From Hippopus hippopus (taxonomy: Eukaryota > Mollusca > Bivalvia > Cardiida > Cardiidae): DNA of 64,000 nt. The notes beneath the pieces were generated by a model. The model was not told the origin of the DNA. It saw nothing but the letters and a program-made list of their open reading frames with translations, and made no database searches. Of this stretch, positions 55,498-64,000 are shown piece by piece. The stretch lies in NCBI GenBank assembly GCA_946811185.2, contig OX328110.1, positions 15,864,456 through 15,928,455 of the forward strand. Direction: 5' to 3'. Position 1 is the stretch's first letter; each line of letters opens with the position of its first letter. The translations under genes were made by a program, and so were the position numbers.

Positions 55498-56245
55498 AAA
55501 CTCTTCAGCAAACGAAAAAGTGTGAGACTTGCCTAAATTGAAAGCTTTTGCAGAGGACAAAATAGAAATTCACTTGAGAAAAGGAAGAAAATAGGCAAAA
55601 AGGAGAAAATGCTAGTTACCAGCATTTTCTACTTTTCCTATAGTGTTTTCAAAAGTTCTCTGTTAAATCGGAGGATTGTGTGATAAAGGTTTATCAGGTT
55701 TGTTTGGTAAAGGGTTTTTGGAAAATATAGTATGCATATGTGAAAGCTGAGTGAATTCATGCCTTGGTTTGCTATTGCCAGGAAAATGCTTGTTGCTGAT
55801 AGACTACTGATTAAAAATTGTCCCTTTCCTGCTATGTTTACCATGCTATTAACCCTTGACCAAACAATCCTGAGTTCTGGTGACCATGAGGTAGTGACCT
55901 CTTGAAAATATTGAGGAAAGTAGAAATAGTATTTTTTACTTTTCCCACTATGTTTCCTACCCTGTCCAAGAGCTTTGGTTCATTTGCACCTCTTTCAGAT
56001 TTGTTGTCTGTAGTTGCTTTCAGTTTGGAAGAGTGAAATTTGTCCATTGGCAAAGAGTTAACGCTTTAACAGACAACAAAATTTTGGCTTTGTCCAAATT
56101 GAAAGACTTTGCAGACAACAAATTAAATCTACTCAAAATACTAAATTCGATTTTCAACAAGCAGAAAACATGGAGGGAAAAGGAGAAAGTGCTGGTTATC
56201 AGCCCTCTGAGGTTCATAACAGGTTGGGATTGTTTGGTGGTTTAA
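55498..56245. mobile_element. Three TTAA-MITE-1 copies in a row
   Basis: 55498-55690 (plus; CTCTTCAGCAAACG to GTGATAAAGG), 55852-56054 (minus; CCCTTGACCAAACAATCC to CATTGGCAAAGAG) and 56059-56245 (plus; CGCTTTAACAGACAACAAAA, hairpin cut short). The second and third meet at one TTAA (56055-56058). Confidence 0.65.
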
Positions 56246-56324
56246 CAAAAGTCTTTCATTTTACGAACAGTTTTTGTTATTTGTCCTCAGGCACAATATT
56301 TATCACCCTTTTCCATCCTTTACA

Positions 56325-56500
56325 CACTAACAAAATTTTAGACCTAAATTGAAAGCATTTGCAGATGCCAAATTTTTCTCAAATACTGGAATTTATTATC
56401 AAACTCTATCAAACTTTACCAAACAAAAAAATTTTGGACTCGACCAAACTGAAAGCATTTGCATATGACGAATGTACCTACTCGACCAATTTTTTTGTAG
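56325..56500 (+). repeat. TTAA-MITE-1 left-end fragments
   Basis: Two successive left parts: ACACTAACAAAATTTTAGAC with AAAGCATTTGCAGATGCC, then CTTTACCAAACAAAAAAATT with GCATTTGCATATGACG. Confidence 0.55.
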
Positions 56501-56640
56501 GGCTGAGGACAGTCATGGCAGGATTCACTCCTCTCTCACTGCTGATCACTGTATCGACGATTGTTGTGGGAAAGATGCCAGTGGCTTTGGAAGAATATTG
56601 TACAAAGTAAACCTTCTGGTAAAAGAAACTCCTTGAAAGC
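56500..56640 (-). repeat. SINE-like family S fragment
   Basis: CCTCTCTCACTGCTGATCA, GTGGGAAAGATGCCAGTGG and CTGGTAAAAGAAACTCCTTG match the 55230-55490 copy in the same direction. Confidence 0.5.
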
Positions 56641-56646
56641 ATATGA

Positions 56647-56895
56647 GACATGCTCTGTGAAAAGGGAGCTTAATGCATATGCGAAAAGTATCGACCCAGG
56701 TCAGCCTGCGCTGATCTGGACCGAAACTTTTCGCTATTGGTCATTTTTCTTTTTGTCTATGGCCCAGTCTACCTCACAATGAAGTCAGTTGTTAAGAATG
56801 TGGCTACTGTGGATTCGTAAGTATGTGATCGCTTGCTTGGTATCATGTAACACGGAGATGTATTATGCTCCCTTTTGCCAGAACACGGCTTATGT
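56647..56895. mobile_element. Family E MITE copy
   Basis: GAGACATGCTCTGTGAAAAG with GGAGCTTAATGCATATGCG at the left, CTCCCTTTTGCCAGAACACGG at the right. The inner GACCCAGGTCAGCCTGCG lacks its partner arm. Confidence 0.7.
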
Positions 56896-57359
56896 ATATG
56901 TGCACTAGCCGCGCCACGACATACTGTAACTGAAATTATGTTGAAAATGGTGTTAAACCACATACAAATTCTTACCATCTGATGTTGTGACCAAACAGAT
57001 GGCTAATTTAAGGCACAAAGAATTGTAGATGTTTTGGTCGGAATATGTCTAATAAGGCTAGATCTAGGCTAGATCTACCATTTCTCACATTATATCTACA
57101 GTATCTGTAGGTCTACCATAGAACAGCCTTCTGGTGAATATTTCAAATGCCACTGTCTATGCTCCATGCAATCTAAGTAGATCTACTGCCTCATTAGTTT
57201 GAAGTGCTATGCTGTGCAAAGATGGTCTTCTTCAGCCTTCATTTACCATTTCTCTGTGCAAGTTTGATTATTCAACTTGGGTAACTTATTGCTGTAATTC
57301 AAAGAACGACGAAATTCCAGTGGCCAGCTGGAAATCCCTGTCTACCTCGTTTTCAAATA

Positions 57360-57367
57360 TGACGTCA
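57360..57367. promoter_or_regulatory. CRE-like palindrome upstream of the next gene
   Basis: TGACGTCA, 113 bp before the ATG at 57481, a position comparable to the same palindrome before ARGLU1. Confidence 0.4.
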
Positions 57368-57480
57368 TAGAATAGCCTAGCTCCAAAACGAGTTTTTCCA
57401 TTGTAATAGAGGACAAACTCAGAAGTAATCCGAATACTTTGAAAGGTGGGTAAAAACAAATTACCAGCAGACGAACATCT

Positions 57481-57514
57481 ATGATGGACGAGGAAGACGA
57501 GAAACTTTGTTGGG
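57481..57514 (+). CDS. Unidentified gene, exon 1
   Basis: ATGATGGACGAGGAAGACG through TGTTGGG, then GTAAGTC. 11 codons plus one base. A second ATG follows the first directly. Acidic N-terminus. Confidence 0.55.
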
Positions 57515-60500
57515 GTAAGTCAAATTCTGTCAGATTACTAGATCTAATTCATCTAGAATCGAGTGGGCCTTACTAGTTGCAACTGTATGTTGATCGGTAT
57601 CTGTGTTTATTACGTTTTTGTACCAGGGAATATGCGTGGATTACAATTTCTGCAACATTTATGCAGGGTTGCAGAATTTCAATGTGTTTTGAAGCTCATA
57701 AGTTTTAACGTCCTGTTGACTTTCCTCTACTTTTGGTGCAGTGACCTCTTTTAAAGCAATAGATCTACTCAAACTCTGTTCAGCTGCACGTGATACACAC
57801 CAATGTCCTCGGCTAAACCAATGATCGATAATATCCAACGTTGGGAACTGTACTAGTCTGTAGTAGCTAGCGTAGATACAGATACAGAAAAGTGTCAAAA
57901 CAAATGACTCGTGGATAGAACTAGATCTAGTCTAGTTCAAAATATTTTTAATTAAATTTCATATAGAAGCAATTATCAATATAGACTATTCGTCAGTAAT
58001 TTTTATTTTCTGTAGACTACTTTTTTTTTGTATTTTCTAGATCTTCACACAATTGGTCAGAACTTTATAACACTTTGTAAAGAACTTGACAAAGGCTAGA
58101 TAGAAATGCAGAATTTTGGGAACCACTCTTTGTATCATTTTTTTTTTTGTATTTTCAGATGCAAAGCAATGGTAAGAAAAAGACATCTCTAAAGTTCTAG
58201 ATCAGTCATAAAAATGGATGCCACAGATCAGGGACCCTGTATGCGGTCCTACTAAATACCACAAAGACACCACAAAGACGCACAAAGACACCTAAAGTAC
58301 TTAGAAAATGAAAACACTACAACTGTATGTCATACATGCTTATGCTTGTGTTTTGAGAAATGGAAATGGGGAACCGAACAATAAGTCTTTCATGTTGATG
58401 TTATCATTAAAATTTGTTCAAAACATAATCAAATTTTTATGTACAGTTTAAATTTTCCCTTGTAAATAAAACATTTTGTGCAAATTTTATTTTCCTATTA
58501 ATCACTTAATCTCTGGTCATTTAAAGGTATTGTCCTATGTTATCTTTTTATGCCTTTTATCTTGTCAGCACCGTAAAACTTCTGTTTAATATGGAATGGT
58601 AATAAATGACATTGTAAGTTCTTTGACATTGACAATCTCATTTCGTATGGTTAACACTTTGACAGATTATTGGAATATCTTGACTGGTTTGCAATGGCAA
58701 AGTTCAAGATGGAAGTGAATAAAGATGGAGAAGGAAATCTGCCTGACCTGCTGGAGGGTCTAACCTGCGTGTGTGTTTGCGTGAATAGTTGCACCTTTAA
58801 CCTAGCAAAATGCAAACAACTCAAAACAATAATATTTTTTTCTTTTTCTATGTGTTTTTGTGTCTTTGTGGTGCCTTTGTGTGTCTTTGTGTGTCTTTTT
58901 GGTATTTAATAGGACCCTACTGTATGTTAACATTGTTACTTCACACAAAGGCAGTATGGCAGGCACAGGTTAAATTTTTCTAAATTGAGGAGGACATAGA
59001 AGATGTTTTAAAAGAAAATTTGAAGAAAACTATCAATTTTGACAAATATGAAACTTTTGATTTGGCTTAGTTTTTGGTGGACACGATGAAAGCACTGGTA
59101 CTTGAAATTAATCTATAGTACACCTTCTATTTATTTTTGTGGATATGATAATTGGATGAGGTACAAAAAATAAAAAGACCAACATGTGTCTAGCTACACT
59201 GATGATGATGTTACAGAAACACCATAAAAAAAATTGTCGACTGAATTTTTGAGGGGGTTATCTTTTATAATGGGCATTTCATCCAAAGTTTTCATGTTTT
59301 GTTGGTTTTGGCCACATTTTTTGATAAAAAAAATAATTTTCTCCATGATCCTTCAGGAAGTTACACTGTTGCATTGAGCCTTACAGTAGTTGGTGAATGG
59401 TGAGATGCTAAGGAGAACCCAGACAACCAGTATACTGTATACATGTTTCTTATCATTTGATATTGTAAGCATGAAGAAAACTGGTAAATTCAAATGATGT
59501 AGATATCTTTTGAGAAAACTTTGCTTCACTCGAGTAATTGACAAAACAGAGTTTACTAATGAATTTCTGGCATCTTCCAAATGGATATGAATGAAATGAA
59601 AAGATATCTAGATAATTTACATGCAGACGTTGCACCAATATGATTATAAATGTCAAAATAATATGCTGTATAATAGAAGACATGGTGGATAGAGTGCTCA
59701 TCAAAAACCTCTAGAAACAAATTTGTTGTAGATACCAATGCGGAAAAAGAACAATACGTGTAAAATATGGCTAATCAGTATGCATTAACCCTAACCAGCA
59801 TTTTCTTCTTTTCCCACAATATTTTCTATCCTATCAAAGACAGAAATCATCATTTGAGCTACATTTAATTCGTCTTCTGGAAATGCTGTCAATTTGAACA
59901 AATCTAAATTTTTTTTGTTTGGTAAAGGGTTAATGCTAAATATATTAATTCATTTGAAAACATAATGGCATAAGGAGAAATCCTCAGTTAGTTTCTAATT
60001 CCTAACAGTTTTATTTTTTTTTGCCACAATGTTTTTAAACTTTGTCTTCTGCATCACAAATTTTCCTCTGAAGGTACATGTATAAACTCTACTAAGGGCC
60101 CAATCATGAATTTGACAGCTGGAAGCTAAAATCATAACCAACTATCCCTAACATGCAGTCTGATCTTGAAATAACACTGCTTATCAATCACCACTAATCT
60201 GTTTTTTACCTCTTACTAAAGGACAAACTTTTAAACCTGTCCACAGTGAAATCATTTGCAGATGACAAATGAAATGCTGCTCAAGTAATGGGATTGTTTT
60301 TGAGTGGTTGGAAAACATTATGGGAAAGTGAAAAGTGCTAGTTACCTTCATTTTCTTCTTCTTTCTCTAGTGTTTTCAAAAGTCCCCCTGCCTAGGGTCT
60401 TTTAAACATGAGATCTTTCAGGATATGGTACGTTAAATAAAATTTCTGAATTCAGTACAGTACAAGTTAGTATTAAAACTACTAACAACTGTCACAATGC

Positions 60501-62003
60501 ACACAAGTACAAATATTTGAAAGAAAGGGGAATATAGTTCTAACCATATGCAGGACAACTGTAGGGAAAGATGCAATTTACTATAACAACCCAAATAACC
60601 GCTCCTAATGTTTTCATAAGCTTCCTGTTGCAGCGGCTTAATATGTTGTATTCATTCAGTTATGGGTTAGATTTTTTTACTCTTAGTCAAATGACAAAAT
60701 TTTTGACTGGTCCAAACTGAAAGCATTTGAAGACAAAAAATGAATGGCTGAAATGATGAAATTTTTCCTTGAAAGCTAGGAACACATTGTGGAAACAGGA
60801 GAAAATGCTGGTGGCCAGCATTTTCTCCTTTTCCCACAATGTTTTTAAAACTTTTGTTTTCAGGGTTGTTGACACTCAGGATTGTATGGTAAAAGGTTAA
60901 GAAGATGTACCAGATACTTAAAATGCATGTTGTTTTTTCCCCTAGTTTCAAGAAAATACTTGAGGAAGGGAAGAAAACATCAAATGTGGATATAAAGTTG
61001 ATGCTAGCGTCATCTATAAAATGCAGAGCAATAATTCAGCAGATGTGTGAAAAAGAACAAGATCCTGAATATGTGGTAATAGAGATTTCCATTATTATAA
61101 AAAAAATTTAGGATCATACTTATGTGGCAAGAAATGGTAGCTTAGTGACAGCATACAGTGATGAAAAAAATCACTTGTTAGGAATGGTATTTTTATGGCT
61201 AAGGCAACTGTTTTTGCCATGCACGCAGGAGGGAGACAGCTATGAAAATATCATAGTGACAGGAAAATTAAAGGAAACCATCTTCTTATCTTTTACCTTC
61301 ATGTTTTCTGCCTTTTCAAAGATAAATCTCGTGATTTAAGCCAAAATTGATTAGTTGACTGCAGTTGCTTTTAATTTCAGAAGTCTACCATTTTGTCGTC
61401 TGGTAAAGAGTTAGCACTACCATACAGATACTTTTCAGACAATTCCTTGCCTGGAATAAATGACGGAAAGGAGCAATATCTAAAGGAAAGGAAAACATCT
61501 GTTTTTGAACCTTTACCAGGAAACAAAAGTTTAGATTTTAATAATTGAAAAGCTTTTGCCCGAAAGAATATTGAGATTGGTAAAAATTGCCTAAAGTTTT
61601 TTGATGAGGTAGAAAATGTTGGAAAAGGAAAAAGTGCTGGTTACCAGCATTTTCTCCTTTTCCCACAATGTTTAACGTTTCAAAAGTCTTCTTCCTCAAG
61701 TATCTCAAAACACAGAATTTTGTGGTAAAGTATAAAATGATATGAAACCTATTGTTATACAAAATATTGGCTGTTTATAACAAGCAATTGCTTCTTTTCC
61801 CATAATGTTTTATAAAGTTCCCCAGTGTGGAAGGATAAAGAGTTTTAATGCAGTTATGGATTAATTTTGATTGACTGTATCACTTTTGTTTCAGGAGATT
61901 TACCACACACTACTAGAAAATGTTGAAAGTCACGTGTCCATACTGCAGGATAAAATACAACAGTTGAACAATGCTTTAGCCGACCAAGAAGTACCTTCAA
62001 ACA
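57481..62003 (+). CDS. Unidentified gene, 5' part (four exons seen, continues off the window)
   Basis: Proposed exons are 57481-57514, 58159-58171, 60946-61075 and 61895-62003. Each internal edge has a fitting splice signal and the frame stays open throughout. The product begins MMDEEDEKLCW, passes through DAKQC (partly coded by the 13-nt microexon), then FKKILEEGKKTSNVDIKLML, CRAIIQQMCEKEQDPEYV, EIYHTLLENVESHVSILQDK and IQQLNNALADQEVPSN. The acidic start and heptad-like Leu/Ile spacing in the last two exons suggest helices or a coiled coil. I do not recognise the family and give no function. Exons 3 and 4 joined in phase 0 are the best supported; exons 1 and 2 depend on the microexon. Confidence 0.6.
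58159..58171 (+). CDS. Unidentified gene, 13-nt microexon
   Basis: ATGCAAAGCAATG between TTGTATTTTCAG and GTAAGA. Exon 1 leaves one base and exon 3 needs two, which is exactly what 13 nt supplies; joining exon 1 to exon 3 directly hits a stop after 17 codons. Confidence 0.5.
58237..58926. mobile_element. Candidate hAT-like element 65 bp after the microexon
   Basis: The left GGTCCTACTAAATACCACAA (58245) and the complement of right TTTGGTATTTAATAGGACC (to 58916) form inverted ends that continue as diverged AAAGACAC repeats for about 50 bp. CTGTATG occurs just outside both ends (58237-58243 and 58920-58926), fitting a 7-8 bp duplication. Inside, 58666-58756 can be read as LLEYLDWFAMAKFKMEVNKD and onwards, but its phase would put a stop codon after the microexon. 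It may be a captured or remnant frame. Confidence 0.6.
58930..59780. other. Intronic spacer
   Basis: No exon or repeat family recognised. Confidence 0.35.
59783..59930 (-). mobile_element. TTAA-MITE-1, left part missing
   Basis: Begins inside the hairpin (CTAACCAGCATTTTCTTC) and runs to TTTGTTTGGTAAAGGG with TTAA. Confidence 0.7.
60212..60435 (+). mobile_element. Decayed TTAA-MITE-1 copy
   Basis: CTCTTACTAAAGGACAAAC, AAATCATTTGCAGATGACAA, GTGCTAGTTACCTTCATTTTC, GATATGGTACG. Confidence 0.6.
60682..60896 (+). mobile_element. TTAA-MITE-1 copy ending 50 bp before exon 3
   Basis: CTCTTAGTCAAATGACAAAA, AAAGCATTTGAAGACAAAAA, hairpin centre GCTGGTGGCCAGC, TTGTATGGTAAAAGG with TTAA at 60897-60900. 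Confidence 0.7.
60946..61075 (+). CDS. Unidentified gene, exon 3
   Basis: 130 nt after TTTTTTCCCCTAG, donor GTG|GTAATA. Codes FKKILEEGKKTSNVDIKLML and on to EQDPEYV. Codon use and residue mix look coding, in contrast to the flanks. Confidence 0.65.
61245..61412 (-). repeat. Decayed TTAA-MITE-1 copy
   Basis: Only the right half is clear: TTTCAAAGATAAATC, TTGACTGCAGTTGC, TTTTGTCGTCTGGTAAAGAG with TTA after it. Confidence 0.55.
61508..61735 (+). mobile_element. TTAA-MITE-1 copy
   Basis: CCTTTACCAGGAAACAAAAG, damaged internal part, hairpin TGTTGGAAAAGGAAAAAGTG / AGCATTTTCTCCTTTTCCCA, TTTTGTGGTAAAG. Confidence 0.7.
61895..62003 (+). CDS. Unidentified gene, exon 4
   Basis: 109 nt after TTTTGTTTCAG, donor ACA|GTAAGT. 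Codes EIYHTLLENVESHVSILQDK and IQQLNNALADQEVPSN plus one base; Leu/Val/Ile spacing fits an amphipathic helix. Confidence 0.65.
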
Positions 62004-62039
62004 GTAAGTATAAACGAGTTGGATTTTAAGAGCAACCTA

Positions 62040-62235
62040 ACCCCTTAGCAAATGACAAACTTTGAGACTCGGAAGCAACTGGAGACGATGTATTAACTGT
62101 ACTTGAAAAACTGAAATTTGTCTTTAAAAAGATAGAAAACATTGTAGTTACCAGTGTTTTCTCCTTTTCCCACAATGCTTTCAAAGTGTTATTCTTCAGG
62201 GTTTTAAAAACTTGTGATTGTGAGGTAAAGGTTTA
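62040..62235 (+). mobile_element. TTAA-MITE-1 copy, hairpin left arm deleted
   Basis: CCCCTTAGCAAATGACAAAC, GAAAACATTGTAGTTACCAG (arm shortened), TTTCTCCTTTTCCCACAATG, GTGAGGTAAAGG. Confidence 0.65.
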
Positions 62236-62259
62236 ATTGAGTGTGTGGTAAAGGGTAAA

Positions 62260-62500
62260 TGTGAGTCCTGCTCTGTGTAAAAGAGGCTTATTGCATCTGC
62301 AAAAAGTATTGACCCAGGTCAGCCTGTGCAATCAGGGCAGGCTGACCTGGGTCAAAAGTTTTCGCCCTTGGTCAATTTTCTGTATGTCCAAGGACCAGTC
62401 TACCACAAGATTAAGTCGGATCCATAATAATGTGATGGCTTGGTTGGTATCATTTATCACAGAGATGCATTAAGCCCCCTTTTGCCAGAGCATTATTCAT
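62260..62500. mobile_element. Family E MITE copy
   Basis: GAGTCCTGCTCTGTGTAAAAG / CTTTTGCCAGAGCATTATTC ends. The inner GACCCAGGTCAGCCTG / CAGGCTGACCTGGGTC is a perfect inverted repeat. Confidence 0.75.
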
Positions 62501-62753
62501 GTGCTTTTGCATACAGGATAGATCAAAATCAGATCCCTGAAAATGTACATGAATTGTTGAGTATGTTCTGAGACATTTTCGCCAACTTGAAACAACATTT
62601 CGGTTTTATTGTACAGACTGAAAATGTCTTTTTCATTTATATAGGGATTAAAGAGTTTTAGAATCATTTTGTACCTTAAATCTATACCAGAGAATGAAAT
62701 TAGAGCCTTATTTATATTAAAAACATTTGCAGACAACAACTGAAAATAGGTAA

Positions 62754-63130
62754 CCCTTTACTGCATAATCTCATATCTTAATGACTCTGAGGAATAAGGC
62801 TTTTGAAAACATTGTGGAAAAAGGAAAAATGCTGGTAACCAGCAAGCATTTTCTTCTTTTCCCACAATGTTCATACCCTTTCAAAGATAAATAATATCAT
62901 TTGAATGATATTCAAGTTGTCATCTGCATTTGGTTTTTAATTGTGATATGTCTAAAATTTTGTAATTTAGTAACAAATTCATAGATAAGAATTGTTCTTT
63001 GAAGGATAGAAAAAAATGTTGGTAACGGATAAAATGCAGGTTACAAGAATATTTCTTTTTTCCCACAATGTTTTCAAAAGCCCTCTTCCACAGTGTAATA
63101 AAATCATGGTATCTTTGTTAAAGACTTAAA
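62754..63130. mobile_element. Two adjacent TTAA-MITE-1 copies
   Basis: 62754-62985 (minus; CCCTTTACTGCATAATCTC, hairpin with a repeated AGCA at its centre, TAATTTAGTAAC) and a decayed plus-oriented part at 62990-63130 (ATGCAGGTTACAAGAATA, CTTTGTTAAAGAC). Confidence 0.65.
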
Positions 63131-63162
63131 TAAAATCAGTACAAATATGATTTAATCATTAA

Positions 63163-63365
63163 CCTTTAAGCTGCTAAGTGCGACTCACTGAGCTTTTAGG
63201 GACAGTGTAGATCAAGATTAGACTGCACAGGACGTGCAGTCTGATCTTGAATCCACACTGTCCGATAAGGAGGTATTCATCTCCAAAAAAAAGTTTCAGA
63301 TAGCAACATTCGGGTTTCTACTATGGACATGAAAGTTTCGTTTAACTTAATTAGCAGGTTAAGGG
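63163..63365 (+). mobile_element. TTAA-MITE-2, best copy
   Basis: TTAA at 63159-63162 and 63366-63369. The termini CCTTTAAGCTGCTAAG and (complement of) TTAGCAGGTTAAGGG are inverted repeats of about 15 bp. Inside are GCGACTCACTGAGC-like sequence, the hairpin AGATTAGACTGCACAGGACG..., GATAAGGAGGTATTCATCTCC and GGGTTTCTACTATGGACATG. Confidence 0.8.
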
Positions 63366-63460
63366 TTAAAGGGGCATCCAACCATATTCTGTCTTGCAAG
63401 TTATTTAGAAAATCTCAACAAAGACTGTTAATTTACATTAGCATGGAAAGATAGATTTAA

Positions 63461-63681
63461 CTCTTTACCACACAATCCCGAGTTTTAACGACCCTGGGGA
63501 AGAACCCTTTGGAAAACATTGTGGGAAAAGGAGAAAATGCTGGTAACCAGCATTTTCTCCTTTTCCCACAATGTTTTCTATCCTATCACACACAGAAATC
63601 ATCATTTTAGCTACAATGAATATGTCATCTGCTAATGCTTTGAATTTGGTCTAGTCCAGAATTTTGTCGTTTGGTAAAGAG
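63461..63681 (-). mobile_element. TTAA-MITE-1, intact copy
   Basis: TTAA at 63457-63460 and 63682-63685; termini CTCTTTACCACACAAT / GTTTGGTAAAGAG. The palindrome is perfect apart from the central base. Confidence 0.85.
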
Positions 63682-63685
63682 TTAA

Positions 63686-64000
63686 ACCACCAACTCTTTC
63701 CAGACATTTTAAACTTCTCCAATTTGAAAGGAATTGCAGACAAAAAATTGAATGTGGTTCAAATTATGAGATTTGTTATTGAAAGGGTATGTAGAAAACA
63801 TGCTGGTTACCAACATTTTCTCCTTTTCATCCCATGTTTCCTACAACTTATTTCCTTTAGGTTTTTTTAAAACACAGGATTATGTAACAAAGGGTTACCC
63901 TTTCCCACACGGCAAAATTTTAGACGTATCCAAATTGAAAGCATTTGCAGACGACAATTTCATAGTGGCTGAAATGATGCAATTTTTCTTTGATAGGGTA
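63686..64000 (+). mobile_element. Two more TTAA-MITE-1 copies, the last cut by the window edge
   Basis: 63686-63890 starts directly at the TTAA ending the previous copy and has a partly deleted hairpin (CATGCTGGTTACCAACATTTTC). At about 63895 a new copy begins (CCCTTTCCCACACGGCAAAA, AAAGCATTTGCAGACGACAA) and runs to the edge before its hairpin. Confidence 0.7.

Noticed and set aside
58666..58756. Regular exon of the gene starting at 57481
   Set aside because: After the microexon its phase gives TG+A, a stop; joined straight to exon 1 it also stops. I list it only as part of the mobile element.

Overview
The window looks like nuclear DNA of a mollusc, most likely a bivalve. The grounds are spliceosomal genes with GT-AG introns, no bacterial gene organisation, and several interspersed repeats of the kind known from bivalves: elements whose left end is a hairpin in TTTTTAGCTC..., a short element with TTTAACGCC...TATCGCGGCGGCC, and palindromic elements with a GTCAGCCTGCGCAG-type centre. 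I cannot name the species. The sequence is AT-rich and mostly non-coding; repeats and mobile elements fill much of it.

Protein-coding content is small. (1) Minus strand 10601-11887: an intron-less type II membrane glycosyltransferase of the DXD / OCH1-like sugar-binding family. (2) Minus strand 20882-19124: a two-exon FLYWCH zinc finger plus MULE-type transposase, inside a complete 3.9 kb transposon (17542-21440) with inverted tandem-repeat ends and a perfect 8-bp target duplication. (3) Plus strand 30717-48678: a complete five-exon ARGLU1 gene (253 aa) whose phases all fit and whose introns are full of repeats. (4) Plus strand from 57481, running off the right edge: the 5' part of an unidentified gene. 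Its reading frame is restored by a 13-nt microexon.

The repeats fall into recognisable groups. Two non-autonomous families carry TTAA at both ends with CCC...GGG-like termini, suggesting piggyBac-type mobilisation; I call them TTAA-MITE-1 (over 40 copies or fragments, central 67-bp palindrome) and TTAA-MITE-2. There is a family E with ends in TGAGCCATGCTCTG, a group with CAGGGTT termini and 5-6 bp duplications, and three Helentron/HINE-like families (left hairpin, CCGT-rich stretch, about 150-bp tandem core, right hairpin). A 2.4 kb foldback element at 13288-15677 consists almost wholly of about 62-bp units in two opposed arrays and is flanked by a 6-bp duplication.

The left third (1-10 kb) is mostly degenerate short elements. 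10-12 kb holds the glycosyltransferase, 13-22 kb the two large tandem-repeat-ended transposons, and 22-30 kb mixed repeats. 30-49 kb is ARGLU1, and 49-57 kb is repeat-rich spacer or possible ARGLU1 3' sequence. 57-64 kb is the unidentified gene, whose last kilobase of intron is nearly solid TTAA-MITE. The most notable general signal is that palindromes of several families carry paired, compensating substitutions in both arms. Copy borders were read by eye and are approximate unless a duplication is stated.
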